Below are positions 23,318-32,233 of a stretch of 36,422 nt of DNA, in pieces. Location of the stretch: positions 1 through 36,422 of the forward strand of contig NZ_SZVO01000030.1 of the NCBI RefSeq assembly GCF_005280585.1, written 5' to 3'. Position 1 is the first letter of the stretch; each line of letters starts with the position of its first letter. Source of the DNA: Dyadobacter frigoris (GTDB taxonomy: Bacteria > Bacteroidota > Bacteroidia > Cytophagales > Spirosomataceae). A model generated the notes under the pieces. The model searched no databases, had not been told where the DNA came from, and saw only the letters and a program-made list of their open reading frames with translations. A program made the translations under genes and the position numbers.

Positions 23318-24706
23318 TCAATCGGCAGTCTTGCTACTCACAACAATAACATTCATTTCTTTGCGGGATCTTACCAAATCCAGCCCGTTTAACTGCAGCC
23401 CTTTTCTGACATCCGTTATATCATTCATGACTGCATCCAAATGAATGTCAATGTAATGATCTATTGCCGTCTGGTCTATAATGGGTAGCTCCCCCGGATT
23501 GTATTCCCATATTTGTCTGATCAGTTGATACACCGGAATATTGGCCATATCCAGCGATGCCGGGGAATGCGCCATAATACATTTTAAACCCTTACTTTTC
23601 AACTTGTTTGCTGCACCTGCATGGGTGACCACCAGTTTCCAGCAGGGCATTTCTCTTTTTTCTACACGAACCTGATAGCCAAAATATTTCATCAGGTCCT
23701 GCCGCATAAGTTTGGTCAGATACTGAGTAGTAGCCCGGCTTTTGGGGACTAGCAGCTCATAACAGTACAGGTTTATACCTGTTTGGATGTCCGCTGTAAA
23801 CTCAGCAGAATCTTCCAGCTCCAAAACCGGATTACTCCAAAAAATCCCGTAGGCCGACCTGGCAAACCTGTCTCTTAATACGCTGCTGCCAGCATGAAAG
23901 AATCCAGGCATCCACGACACAGAATCACCATAAGCCAAACGGTACAGCTCAGACAGCGATACCCCGGCAACCCGTATACCATTGGGTTTCATTCCTTCCC
24001 AATAAGGTTCCGAACTGCTCATGTAAGGCTGATGGATCATCCGGGTTTCTTTACGCCATTTTTTCAAAACACTGGAGTATACCCGTTCATCGTCAGATGC
24101 AGCATCGCCGTCTGGAAATGTTTCGTCCATTTTCTGCTTGTCCGCAGCGGCACTCCGGTCTACAAATTCAAAATCTTGCCCATGAACAAATTTTTCAATA
24201 TTCGCAGCGGTTAGCTCTGTCGAGCTCGTCAGCGCTTTTACGATCCCTTTGTCATCAACCCAGATCACATAGGGCACAAAGCTGACACCCAGCTTCATGA
24301 ACAAATCAGAATTGTAGGCTACCAGTAAATCCAGGTTATACCGCTCCTTGTATTTGTTATATACCTGGGCCGCCACGCGTGTGGAATTTTTATCGAGTCT
24401 GTCCTTTCCTACCATAAGGATTTGCAGGTCCGGGCCGAATGCCGCCTGAAGCTTGTTTAATTTGGGCAGACTTTCGATGCATGAAAGACATCCCGGCGTC
24501 CAGAAATCGATGATTGAAAACCTACCGGCAAGACTGGCCACAGTGCGCTTCTGGTCTTTATTATAAAAACCAACAGTATCGGTCAGAGAGACCGGAAAAT
24601 TTTCCCCTACCCGCAACCCGGTGAGCTGTGCGGGTGTTTGCGCGAAAGCCAGCTGGTAAGACTTAGCAAAAAGAAAGATGAAAGCAAGAAAAAGAGTATT
24701 TTTCAT
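23318..24706 (-). CDS. Exported TlpA-like thioredoxin with a large C-terminal domain
   Basis: 462 aa from ATG 24706 (a TTG at 24733 would add nine). Signal peptide KNTLFLAFIFLFAKSYQLAF ending in AFA, then a redoxin domain with the active site FWTPGCLSCIESLP (C73, C76) and the cis-proline region SFVPYVIWVDDKG. After residue ~190 an extension of about 270 residues follows, ending in LQLNGLDLVRSRKEMNVIVV, which resembles the TIGR03435/DUF3738-like region found behind TlpA domains in Bacteroidota. It is the third gene of the SusC/SusD operon (28 nt after SusD) and acts in the periplasm. It ends 12 nt from the oppositely oriented 350-aa gene. Confidence 0.85.
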   Translation of the reverse strand: MKNTLFLAFIFLFAKSYQLAFAQTPAQLTGLRVGENFPVSLTDTVGFYNKDQKRTVASLAGRFSIIDFWTPGCLSCIESLPKLNKLQAAFGPDLQILMVGKDRLDKNSTRVAAQVYNKYKERYNLDLLVAYNSDLFMKLGVSFVPYVIWVDDKGIVKALTSSTELTAANIEKFVHGQDFEFVDRSAAADKQKMDETFPDGDAASDDERVYSSVLKKWRKETRMIHQPYMSSSEPYWEGMKPNGIRVAGVSLSELYRLAYGDSVSWMPGFFHAGSSVLRDRFARSAYGIFWSNPVLELEDSAEFTADIQTGINLYCYELLVPKSRATTQYLTKLMRQDLMKYFGYQVRVEKREMPCWKLVVTHAGAANKLKSKGLKCIMAHSPASLDMANIPVYQLIRQIWEYNPGELPIIDQTAIDHYIDIHLDAVMNDITDVRKGLQLNGLDLVRSRKEMNVIVVSSKTAD

Positions 24707-24734
24707 TTTGATATGGTTTGGTTGGCCGTTCAAA

Positions 24735-26144
24735 TCAGTGATAACCCGGATTTTGAACCAGGGAAGGATTGTTAGTCAGATCAGAGCTCGGGATGGGGTA
24801 ATCTGCATCGGTCTGTTGCCATGATCCGGGCTTTATCGCCTGCATGATTTCATTGATTTGTCCTGTCCGTTTCAAATCAAACCAGCGGTGGCCCCACTCG
24901 CAGAACAACTCTATTCTGCGCTCATCGGCAATGGCTTGCAGCAGCAGTGACTGGTCAGCAGCTGTATTCTTCTGCTCTATACCTGAAAGACCGGCCCTGC
25001 GCCGGATTACGTTGATGTCCGCCTGCGCTCCTGAAAGATTATTGAGCGACGCGCGCGCTTCTGCCCGGATCAGATACAGTTCTGCCAGCCTGAAAACTAC
25101 ATTGTATTCAGTAACCGCATCCGCTGATTTAATTTTATACTTACAGGGCAGATGATACGACTGCTTATCATATTGATAAGAATTCACCCACGCCGTTTTT
25201 CTTTTATCGGCAGTTTCGAAAGCATCCATCACCTGTGAAGACAGGGATGCATAAAGGGGTGTCCCCGTGGTTTGAACAAACAGATAACCATCGCCGGCGT
25301 TTGTGCCAGGCACAACGGGTCTGAGCTGCCAGATCGTTTCTTTCGATAAGGCGTTAAAAACCTGCGCAAGATCTGTATTCAACGTATAATTCTGATTATC
25401 CAGGACCAGACTGGCCTGAGTTTCCGCATCAGACCAGTCTTCCAGATACAAATAAGTCCTGGCCAGAAGGGCCGTCGCGGCAGCTTTGTCCGGCCGTATG
25501 CGGCCCACTGAGCCAGAACCATCTAAAAGTAAAGACTGGGCGATTTTAAGATCAGACAGTATATTTTCATAAACCTTCTGCCCCGGCATCTGGATTGCAT
25601 GGGCGTTAACCAGGTAATCGGTCGTTGTAATGTAAGGAACCCGTCCAAAGAGATTCACCAGATAAAAATGACAAAAAGCACGGATAAACCTGGCTTCTCC
25701 TTCAAGCTGTACACGTACCGGCGTACTTAACATTTTGCTCTGCTCCAGTCCGGACAGCACCGAATTGGCCTGATAGATATTACTGTATAACCGGTCCCAG
25801 ACATTGCCTTTCAGCTCCGTGTTCGATGCGCTCAGGGCATTGTCATAGAATTCAATTTTGGTGGAAACCGATCCGTGATTGACAAGCTCATCCGATGAAA
25901 GCCCGCCATACAAAGTAAGCATCCCGTTCGAATAAGATGTAAGACTTTCCATCATTTGCTCGTAAACCCCACTCATCGCCCCTAATGCCGTAGCGTCATT
26001 TTCAAAAATGGCACCTGTGACCAGCTGATTAACCGGGTAGTCGGTTTCAAGAAACTGCTTGCAGCCACAAACAGAGCACAGCCAAAACATGGCCAGCAGC
26101 ATTGAAGCTGCGCTGGCCGCTATGTATTTTTGTAAATGTATCAT
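24735..26144 (-). CDS. SusD/RagB-family nutrient-binding lipoprotein
   Basis: 469 aa. Lipoprotein signal with the lipidated cysteine at 28 (LCSVCGC followed by KQFLETDYPVNQ), the opening typical of SusD proteins. Helical TPR-like SusD core with GEARFIRAFCHFYLVNLFG at ~150-170, and the C-terminal signature RAEARASLNNLSGAQADINV...RRAGL plus ERRIELFCEWGHRWFDLKRTG. It caps the SusC channel on the cell surface and captures the ligand. The start codon overlaps the SusC stop by one base (TAATG), so both are made together. The ligand cannot be told; no glycan-degrading enzyme is nearby, so peptides or other molecules are possible. Confidence 0.95.
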   Translation of the reverse strand: MIHLQKYIAASAASMLLAMFWLCSVCGCKQFLETDYPVNQLVTGAIFENDATALGAMSGVYEQMMESLTSYSNGMLTLYGGLSSDELVNHGSVSTKIEFYDNALSASNTELKGNVWDRLYSNIYQANSVLSGLEQSKMLSTPVRVQLEGEARFIRAFCHFYLVNLFGRVPYITTTDYLVNAHAIQMPGQKVYENILSDLKIAQSLLLDGSGSVGRIRPDKAAATALLARTYLYLEDWSDAETQASLVLDNQNYTLNTDLAQVFNALSKETIWQLRPVVPGTNAGDGYLFVQTTGTPLYASLSSQVMDAFETADKRKTAWVNSYQYDKQSYHLPCKYKIKSADAVTEYNVVFRLAELYLIRAEARASLNNLSGAQADINVIRRRAGLSGIEQKNTAADQSLLLQAIADERRIELFCEWGHRWFDLKRTGQINEIMQAIKPGSWQQTDADYPIPSSDLTNNPSLVQNPGYH

Positions 26145-29100
26145 TAGAGCGTAAGTTTAAGACCCATTGAGATTGTTCGTAAAGAAGGAAGGCTGATAAA
26201 GCTCTGCGTTTCGGGATCAAGGCCAGAATAACGAGTAAAGGTCAGAAGGTTCTGGCCGGTCAAAGTCAGCTTCAAATCAGGTATTTTGATCGCCCTGGTC
26301 CATACAGCTGGCAGCTGACAAGACAGCGAAACGTTTTTAAGCCGGATATAGGAAGCGTCACCCACGGCACTGCTGCTGCTCTGGTTGTTTGTATAGGGAA
26401 TGTAAGTCTCTCCGCTAACATTCTGGGAAAACTTTTGGATGGCAGTGCTGCTTTCCTGATTCTGCCACCGCTCCATAACCTGCACCGGCTGATTATTCTT
26501 GGTGCCAGGCATACCAAAGCTGCTGTTGTAGTTATAGCCGTTTTGTTTAACAAATTGAAAAAACACATCCAATTGCCATCCACCCATCCGCAGGTTACTA
26601 CCAACCCCTCCGTAAAATTTCGGGACCAGCGCAGTGAATTGTTTCTGATCGCCGGCCGAAGAAATCACACCATCCCCGTTCACATCCAAGAACCGGTAGG
26701 TACCTGTTTTCGGATCCACGCCCTGAGCCTTATAAACTCTGGCCAGTGAAAGCGGCTCTCCGATCCGGTATCTGTTGACATAAGACGATCCCTGTAAATT
26801 GGGGTAGCTGATCAGTTTGGTGGCGGATACGGTCATATTAAAAGACACAGACCAGTTCAATTTCCGGTTTTCCGTTATGACAGCAGACATTTCAAATTCA
26901 ACTCCCTTGTTTTGCACCTTAGCAGGCAAATTATACTGAATCGTCGTAAAGCCCGTGGTCGCCGGCAAAGGATAACCCACCAGCTGGCTGGAAGAACGGT
27001 TACGAAAAAAGCTGAATTCTGCCAGGATGCGGTTACTGAAAAAACCCAGTTCCAGAGCGGCTTCAAGTTTCCGGTTGGTTTCCCATCCATACCCGGGGTT
27101 GGCCAGTCTGGTGGGGATGTAAACAGCCATGCCATTATAGGCGTAAGAGCCAGCTGAATAGCTATCCAGATAACCATAATCGGAAATCTGGTCATTACCA
27201 GATGTTCCAAAGCTAGCTCTGAGCTTACCAAAACTTAAAGCGGGCCATTGCGACCTAATGCCATTTTCATTTGAAAAGATATAGCCGCCACCGACCGCCC
27301 AGAAGTTGGCAAAACGATTGTCAGGACCAAAACGGCTCGAGCCGTCACGCCTGGCTGTCAGGTTCAAAAGGAATTTTTCGTTTCCCACGTAGTTAAGCCT
27401 CCCATAAACCGCATTGTATTTGTATTGGGTATTAACGGTTTCTGTGACGTTAACCGAGGATGCCGCCCGGATATTTTCAAGCTGGGTGTCACTGGTAAAC
27501 CCGGCAGCGGCAAGGGTTTGTTTGTCAAACCGGTTTTGTTGAAAAGTGGATCCAGCCAAAAATGTCATATCGCTCCGCCGAAATGTTTTTTTGTATTCCA
27601 GCTGCGGTTCTATAATCCAGGACTCCAAACTTCCGTTGCCAAAATTCGCGCTTCCGGTCAAAATGCCTGTTTGGGGGTTAAAACTGGCAACCGGGACGGA
27701 GGAGTTTTCTCCCATCTGCATGGCCGTGTACCCCATACTTGACCTGAGCACAAGTCCCGGGGAAATTTTATAGCTGGCCACGACACTGGTAATCAAATTA
27801 TGGGTATTGGATTTATACTTCCTGATCAGGTACGCATAGGGGTTGTTAAATGTATAGGGTCCCCAGTTCAGCTTTCCCTCTTTATCATAAATATCAGGGG
27901 CATTGGGCAGCAGCTGGAGCGAGTTCCAGGTGATATCACCTGAAAAAATACGCTGGCGCTCGAGCTGATAACTCAAAGACGCCGAAAGGCCAAACCGGCC
28001 GTCCTCAGACTGGTGTGAAATGGTAAAATGCCCTGTTGTTTTCCGGTAGGAGAAATCTCCCGGAAAAACAGTCCCTTCCTTGTAATACCCGGCTCCAAGC
28101 ACAAAATTTGTATTTTTACTGCCTCCCGACAGACTTGCCTGTACATTGGTTCTGAAAGCAGTTCCCCCGATTAATTTCTTCTGCCAGTCTGTGTAACGGG
28201 TGGTATCATACTGGAGCAGATCATAGCCATTAGATCCTGCCGTGGGCACCTTGCTGTCATTACGGTAGGCCTCATTTCTCATTTCAAGATACTGACTGGT
28301 ATTAAGCAGTTTCATCCGGTGAGTCACCGTGCTGGCTCCCCTATCGGCAGTCAGATTAAAACGGGTAGTTCCCGCTTTTCCTTTTTTTGTAGTGATCAGC
28401 ACAACACCGTTCGATCCGCGCGAACCGTAAATCGACGTGGCATCGGCATCTTTCAGCACTTCAATACTGGCGATCTCTGACGGATTAATGGCGCTCAGGG
28501 GTGATCCCCCGCTCATAATCGAATTCATTTGCCCCGACATCAGTGACGCAGAAGCGTAGGGAACGCCATCGACAACGTACAAGGGTTCATTACCCGAAGC
28601 GATACTGTTTGCCCCGCGAATCCGGATTTTAATACCACCTCCGGCTACACCGGACTGCTGCTGGACAAAAACACCGGGCATCCGGCCTGAAAGTGCCTGA
28701 ATCGGATTGGAAACGGGCTGTTTTTCAATGGTCTGCTCGGTTACCTTGCTGATATTGCCGGTACTCAGTTTCTTGGAAGTCTCCCAATAACCCATAGAAA
28801 CCTTCACCTCTTCCAGCATAGTAAGATCCTGTTGTAAAATCAAGACCAATTCCTTTTTTAAGGGCAAAACCAGCAATGTATCCAACGAACGGTACCCTAT
28901 AAATGAAAGAAATAATCTCGTTTCTTTTTCAGACGCGGTCACGGAAAAATAGCCATTTTTATCCGTGCTGGTACCGTTGGTAGTTCCTCTCAAAAGCACG
29001 CTGGCCCCTGCCAGCGGCTCTTGATTTTCAGCAGATAATACCTGGCCTTGCAGGGTATAAGGCGTTTGCCCTCGTGCCGGCCGCCAGGCGCAAAGCAGGA

Positions 29101-29167
29101 AATACAGTAAAACGATGTAGGAAATGTATAGGCATAACTTTCCTACCGAACAATAAAGAATCTTCAT
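26144..29167 (-). CDS. SusC/RagA-family TonB-dependent outer membrane transporter
   Basis: 1007 aa. An N-terminal membrane/signal segment ends near residue 33 (ARGQ). A carboxypeptidase-regulatory-like beta domain spans 36-115 (LQGQVLSAENQEPLAGASVL), the plug 135-265 with the SusC hallmark IEVLKDADATSIYGSRGSNG, and the 22-strand barrel 270-1007, ending in an aromatic-leucine pattern (MGLKLTL). There is no secretin-type N-terminal (STN) domain, and no FecI/FecR sigma or anti-sigma pair nearby, so control by surface signalling is unlikely. First gene of the SusC-SusD-TlpA operon. Confidence 0.96.
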   Translation of the reverse strand: MKILYCSVGKLCLYISYIVLLYFLLCAWRPARGQTPYTLQGQVLSAENQEPLAGASVLLRGTTNGTSTDKNGYFSVTASEKETRLFLSFIGYRSLDTLLVLPLKKELVLILQQDLTMLEEVKVSMGYWETSKKLSTGNISKVTEQTIEKQPVSNPIQALSGRMPGVFVQQQSGVAGGGIKIRIRGANSIASGNEPLYVVDGVPYASASLMSGQMNSIMSGGSPLSAINPSEIASIEVLKDADATSIYGSRGSNGVVLITTKKGKAGTTRFNLTADRGASTVTHRMKLLNTSQYLEMRNEAYRNDSKVPTAGSNGYDLLQYDTTRYTDWQKKLIGGTAFRTNVQASLSGGSKNTNFVLGAGYYKEGTVFPGDFSYRKTTGHFTISHQSEDGRFGLSASLSYQLERQRIFSGDITWNSLQLLPNAPDIYDKEGKLNWGPYTFNNPYAYLIRKYKSNTHNLITSVVASYKISPGLVLRSSMGYTAMQMGENSSVPVASFNPQTGILTGSANFGNGSLESWIIEPQLEYKKTFRRSDMTFLAGSTFQQNRFDKQTLAAAGFTSDTQLENIRAASSVNVTETVNTQYKYNAVYGRLNYVGNEKFLLNLTARRDGSSRFGPDNRFANFWAVGGGYIFSNENGIRSQWPALSFGKLRASFGTSGNDQISDYGYLDSYSAGSYAYNGMAVYIPTRLANPGYGWETNRKLEAALELGFFSNRILAEFSFFRNRSSSQLVGYPLPATTGFTTIQYNLPAKVQNKGVEFEMSAVITENRKLNWSVSFNMTVSATKLISYPNLQGSSYVNRYRIGEPLSLARVYKAQGVDPKTGTYRFLDVNGDGVISSAGDQKQFTALVPKFYGGVGSNLRMGGWQLDVFFQFVKQNGYNYNSSFGMPGTKNNQPVQVMERWQNQESSTAIQKFSQNVSGETYIPYTNNQSSSSAVGDASYIRLKNVSLSCQLPAVWTRAIKIPDLKLTLTGQNLLTFTRYSGLDPETQSFISLPSLRTISMGLKLTL

Positions 29168-29217
29168 TGCTAGCTATTTTTAAGGAGTGAAAATAAATAT
29201 GTATCAGTGGGTTATCC

Positions 29218-29257
29218 GCGATCCTTTAACTTCTTTTTCAAGATGTTAAAGGATCGC
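29218..29257 (-). promoter_or_regulatory. Hairpin in the SusC leader
   Basis: GCGATCCTTTAAC pairs exactly with GTTAAAGGATCGC around a 14-nt loop, 50 nt upstream of the SusC start. It may stabilise the leader RNA, attenuate transcription or bind a regulator. Confidence 0.5.
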
Positions 29258-29377
29258 AATTATTGAGGTTTGCGAATGATCAGCTGGAAAATGAAGTTCG
29301 GGTAATGGTTCATTGTGTTATGCTAAAGGATAAAAGATGATTCTTTTATAACAATTATTAATTGGCTTGATCCTCTA

Positions 29378-29395
29378 GTAAGTTATAACTTACTT
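29378..29395. promoter_or_regulatory. 18-bp perfect palindrome between divergent genes
   Basis: AGTAAGTTATAACTTACT is a complete palindrome, in the intergenic region between the SusC operon (minus) and the XRE regulators (plus). It is a plausible operator for a dimeric regulator such as the XRE proteins next to it. Confidence 0.5.
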
Positions 29396-29524
29396 TAATC
29401 TATTTAATTGACAACTCATAGGAAAGTGAAGCCAGTTATATTCAACAGAAGGCAAATTAGTATACTTCCATCGATAATGAAAAATATTTCGGTTGTCTTT
29501 TATGTATTTCTGATTGACTCTTAT

Positions 29525-29532
29525 TATATTTG
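29525..29532 (+). promoter_or_regulatory. Bacteroidota-type -7 box of the first XRE gene
   Basis: TATATTTG matches TAnnTTTG and ends 21 nt before ATG 29554. This makes the upstream TTG at 29530, which overlaps the box, an unlikely start. Confidence 0.5.
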
Positions 29533-29553
29533 AGTACTAATTCAACAACAATT

Positions 29554-29970
29554 ATGTCAGAAAAAGAGAGTTTTAAAACTATTGAATCAATAGAAGAAAA
29601 CCATCAAGGCCGAAATGCTCAACGTATCCGTATCTATCTTGGTATAAAACAAGAGGTGCTTGCGCAGGAGCTGGGTTTATCCCAACCACAAATTTCCTCA
29701 ATTGAGAAACAAACAGTTATAGAAGAATCATTGTTGGTTAGAATTGCCATTGCTTTAGGAGTAACTCCTGATTTAATTAAAAAATTTGATGTAGATAGAG
29801 CAATTTACAACATCAATCACTATAAAGATTCTACAATAAATGGTGGTAACAATGGAAGTGGCACTGCGCACCAACAATTCAACCCGTTAGATAAAGTTGT
29901 TGAGCTTTATGAACGTTTGCTGACAAGTGAACGGGAAAAGTTAGAACTTGTTTTAAATAAAACAAAGTAG
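29554..29970 (+). CDS. XRE-family helix-turn-helix regulator (1)
   Basis: 138 aa from ATG 29554, chosen because the promoter box overlaps the alternative TTG. The Cro/C1-type domain is at residues 22-77 (RIRIYLGIKQEVLAQELGLS, QPQISSIEKQ, then IAIALGVTPDLIKKFD). The tail has a glycine/asparagine-rich hinge (NGGNNGSGTAHQQFN) and a short helix PLDKVVELYERLLTSEREKL, probably for dimer formation. The gene 18 nt downstream is similar in domain order, so the pair arose by duplication. AT-rich compared with the SusC operon. Confidence 0.9.
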   Translation: MSEKESFKTIESIEENHQGRNAQRIRIYLGIKQEVLAQELGLSQPQISSIEKQTVIEESLLVRIAIALGVTPDLIKKFDVDRAIYNINHYKDSTINGGNNGSGTAHQQFNPLDKVVELYERLLTSEREKLELVLNKTK

Positions 29971-29988
29971 TTTCAAACCAAAAGAACA

Positions 29989-30393
29989 ATGGACAAGGAC
30001 ACCCTGTTTTCAGAACCATCTCAGCATATTGGAGTCAAAATTGGCAGTGCGAGACGATTAGTAGGGATTACCCAAAAGGATTTGGCTGACCGATTGGGCG
30101 TTACCAAACAGGCGGTTTCAAAACTAGAACAGACAGAGAAGGTAGATGATGACCGATTGGGTAAGATTGCTGATGCCCTTGGGGTTAGTTTAGAAGGGTT
30201 AAAAAAATTAAATAGCGACAATGTACTTTATTATAGCAACAATTTTTATGAAAATTGCGCGCCTCAGATTCAGAGTATGAATGCCAGAGTTGAAACGCTT
30301 AATCATTTTTCGATAGAACAGGCAATGAAATTATTTGAAGAATTGTTGAAAATGGAACGAGAAAGATTTGAAATTGTAACAAATAAAAAGTGA
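29989..30393 (+). CDS. XRE-family helix-turn-helix regulator (2)
   Basis: 134 aa. DNA-binding domain at residues 14-70 (GSARRLVGITQKDLADRLGV, TKQAVSKLEQ, IADALGVSLEGLKKLN), then a hinge (YYSNNFYENC) and the helix EQAMKLFEELLKMERERFEI, with the same layout as its neighbour. It is in one operon with the first gene. Both keep the recognition helix but differ in its residues (QPQISSIEK against KQAVSKLEQ), so they may bind different operators or form a heterodimer. Confidence 0.9.
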   Translation: MDKDTLFSEPSQHIGVKIGSARRLVGITQKDLADRLGVTKQAVSKLEQTEKVDDDRLGKIADALGVSLEGLKKLNSDNVLYYSNNFYENCAPQIQSMNARVETLNHFSIEQAMKLFEELLKMERERFEIVTNKK

Positions 30394-30432
30394 TAAGATA
30401 ACTTAGAGGGTTAACCTGGATAAATATATATT

Positions 30433-30670
30433 CTCATGATACTTACAACAATAAAACCGTAAAAGGACAAATCGAACTGGATATTGCCAAGGAGTTATTA
30501 GGAAGGAAGTAGAAGTAGCCTATCTTTTCAGTGAATAAGATTACAAGAAGGAATATTTAATTGACTCCAACGCAGTTATCGATTTTTGTAATGGCAAATC
30601 GTCTAACTTTCATTTTCATATAAAGCCGCTGGAAGTTTTCCCGGAATTTAATTTATCCAAGATATATTAA
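30433..30670 (+). pseudogene. Possible remnant of a toxin-antitoxin pair (PIN-type toxin)
   Basis: In one frame, TVKGQIELDIAKELLGRK precedes a frameshift, then EVEVAYLFSE*, similar to the body of small VapB-like antitoxins. Right after follows KKEYLIDSNAVIDFCNGK, the typical start of a PIN-domain toxin, with the first catalytic aspartate (LIDSN). The rest of the toxin is absent, and the frame ends in unrelated sequence at 30670, touching the Rpn stop. The family call rests on short stretches only. Confidence 0.4.
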
Positions 30671-31587
30671 ATTCCCGGATTTAGCTCCACTCTGACAGAA
30701 GCCACGAAATCAACAGTAACGCCTACCAATTTGGCAATTTTAGCATCATCAAAGACCGTTTCCCGAATAAGAGATTGTGTAAAGGCCCGATTTTTTTCGT
30801 ACTCCTTTTTAGTCATACCAATTTTCTCTCCTTCTTTCATTAGATAATTTACCGTGCTCATAACTGTATTTTTAATGGTTATTGGTATTTTTTCTATCAA
30901 TTCCTCAATCTTCTCTTTACCTAACTCACTCCTCTCGAACAAATAAACGATTAAGTTTCTCAGTAAGTTCGCCGGTACATTTTCAGACAACAGAAGTATT
31001 CGCACTATGTTAGCTTCTAACCAGTCCTTTTGGAAACTGTGTTTTAAGGCCAAAAACGAAGCTGCCAAAAATTTATTGTTCAAAGCCTCGATGTGTTCAT
31101 CTGATACTTCATTCAGATTAGTGTAAATATAATCAAAGTCCGGAATAAACTGTTTCCATTCCGGTTCCAAATTCTTAAACAGGTTCGTCAAGGAGTAATA
31201 TTCCCATTTGTCCTTTCCGTGGTAGAGTAAAACAGGAATAATCAGTGAAATATTCTTGTCATTTTCGATCTGTTTCTGCAACCCCGAAAAGATATAACTG
31301 CCAATTTGCACAGGCGTATACTTATCAGGGTAACTCTTGTGCTCTATAAGTAGAGATACTTTTATTTTACCCTTCCTATCCTTCCTTTCGCAAGAATATA
31401 CAATATCCGACATCGTTTTTTGTAATTCCGCAGAAACATAGACATCAGGTAATTGTGTAAGCGTTGAAAAATCCAACTGTCCGGTCACAAACGGAGGCAG
31501 GTAGCTTTCGAAATACTCCAAAGCAATATTCTTATCGGCCATAATGGCCCGAATGAAGGTGTCATGTATTGAGGTGATTTTGCCCAT
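30667..31587 (-). CDS. Rpn-family recombination-promoting nuclease / PD-(D/E)XK transposase-like
   Basis: 306 aa. It opens with the family start HDTFIRAIMADKNIALEYFE and carries the PD-(D/E)XK core: D61 in MSDIVY and E82-x-K84 in LLIEHKS. The C-terminal part (ENDKNISLIIPVLLYHGKDK, ...GEKIGMTKKEYEKNRAFTQS) is also typical. Rpn proteins are DNA endonucleases; several are now linked to anti-phage defence. The whole frame is intact. It converges on the toxin-antitoxin-like remnant and the XRE genes. Confidence 0.9.
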   Translation of the reverse strand: MGKITSIHDTFIRAIMADKNIALEYFESYLPPFVTGQLDFSTLTQLPDVYVSAELQKTMSDIVYSCERKDRKGKIKVSLLIEHKSYPDKYTPVQIGSYIFSGLQKQIENDKNISLIIPVLLYHGKDKWEYYSLTNLFKNLEPEWKQFIPDFDYIYTNLNEVSDEHIEALNNKFLAASFLALKHSFQKDWLEANIVRILLLSENVPANLLRNLIVYLFERSELGKEKIEELIEKIPITIKNTVMSTVNYLMKEGEKIGMTKKEYEKNRAFTQSLIRETVFDDAKIAKLVGVTVDFVASVRVELNPGI

Positions 31588-31591
31588 ACGG

Positions 31592-31599
31592 CAAAGATA
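31592..31599 (-). promoter_or_regulatory. Bacteroidota-type -7 box of the Rpn gene
   Basis: On the minus strand TATCTTTG (TAnnTTTG) ends 4 nt before the ATG, so the transcript would be almost leaderless. An inverted repeat TATTCTA/TAGAATA lies 10-25 nt further upstream. Confidence 0.45.
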
Positions 31600-32233
31600 A
31601 ACGGTTTTTATATTCTATTAGAATAGTGAGATGATACTATGGATCAACATACAAAGTTAGTTCTACTTCGTAAAAAGGGAAGATTCGAAATCGAAAGTAA
31701 TAATCCCGAAGAGAAAAAGTACTTCGCTAAGCTCAATTCCTTTCGAACGCATTTCGTAATCCGGATTTAGCATCTGGAAAATTTTCAATCTTGCTGCAAT
31801 CGATATCCCAATTTTAATATATAATTAAGCTACCATCTAATGTCCGGTTTTTGGAGTAACGTCTAAAAAAATCGACCACCAGAAAAGACAATCTTAATAC
31901 CAAAGATTAATAAGCGCTGGTAGTTGTGGATAGTTATGTCCAATACCAAATTATAAAATAATGCATTTTATAACTAACCTGAATTCGTGATACGAATATT
32001 ATAAAAACAAGAAGAATATCGGTATATTTAAGTATCTAACATTCAAATGTATTGGGTTTAAGTTCTCATATTAATTCTTAACAGTTGAAAAAATTGGCAG
32101 ATTTTTGTTCCCTTATTTGCTAAAATGATCCCTACCTTCGATGAATCACATGAAAAATCTGGGGATGATATAAAAAAAATCAGAGACTACTATGAATTAC
32201 TGATCAACTATCTTCAACCTATAAAATTAAAAC
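31600..32233. other. Gap between the Rpn gene and the truncated hypothetical gene
   Basis: The only protein-like frame is a 44-codon one at 31639-31773 (MDQHTKLVLLRKKGRFEIES, then NNPEEKKYFAKLNS), which may be a small gene or a fragment. From 31775 the sequence is AT-rich with nothing recognisable. Confidence 0.35.
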
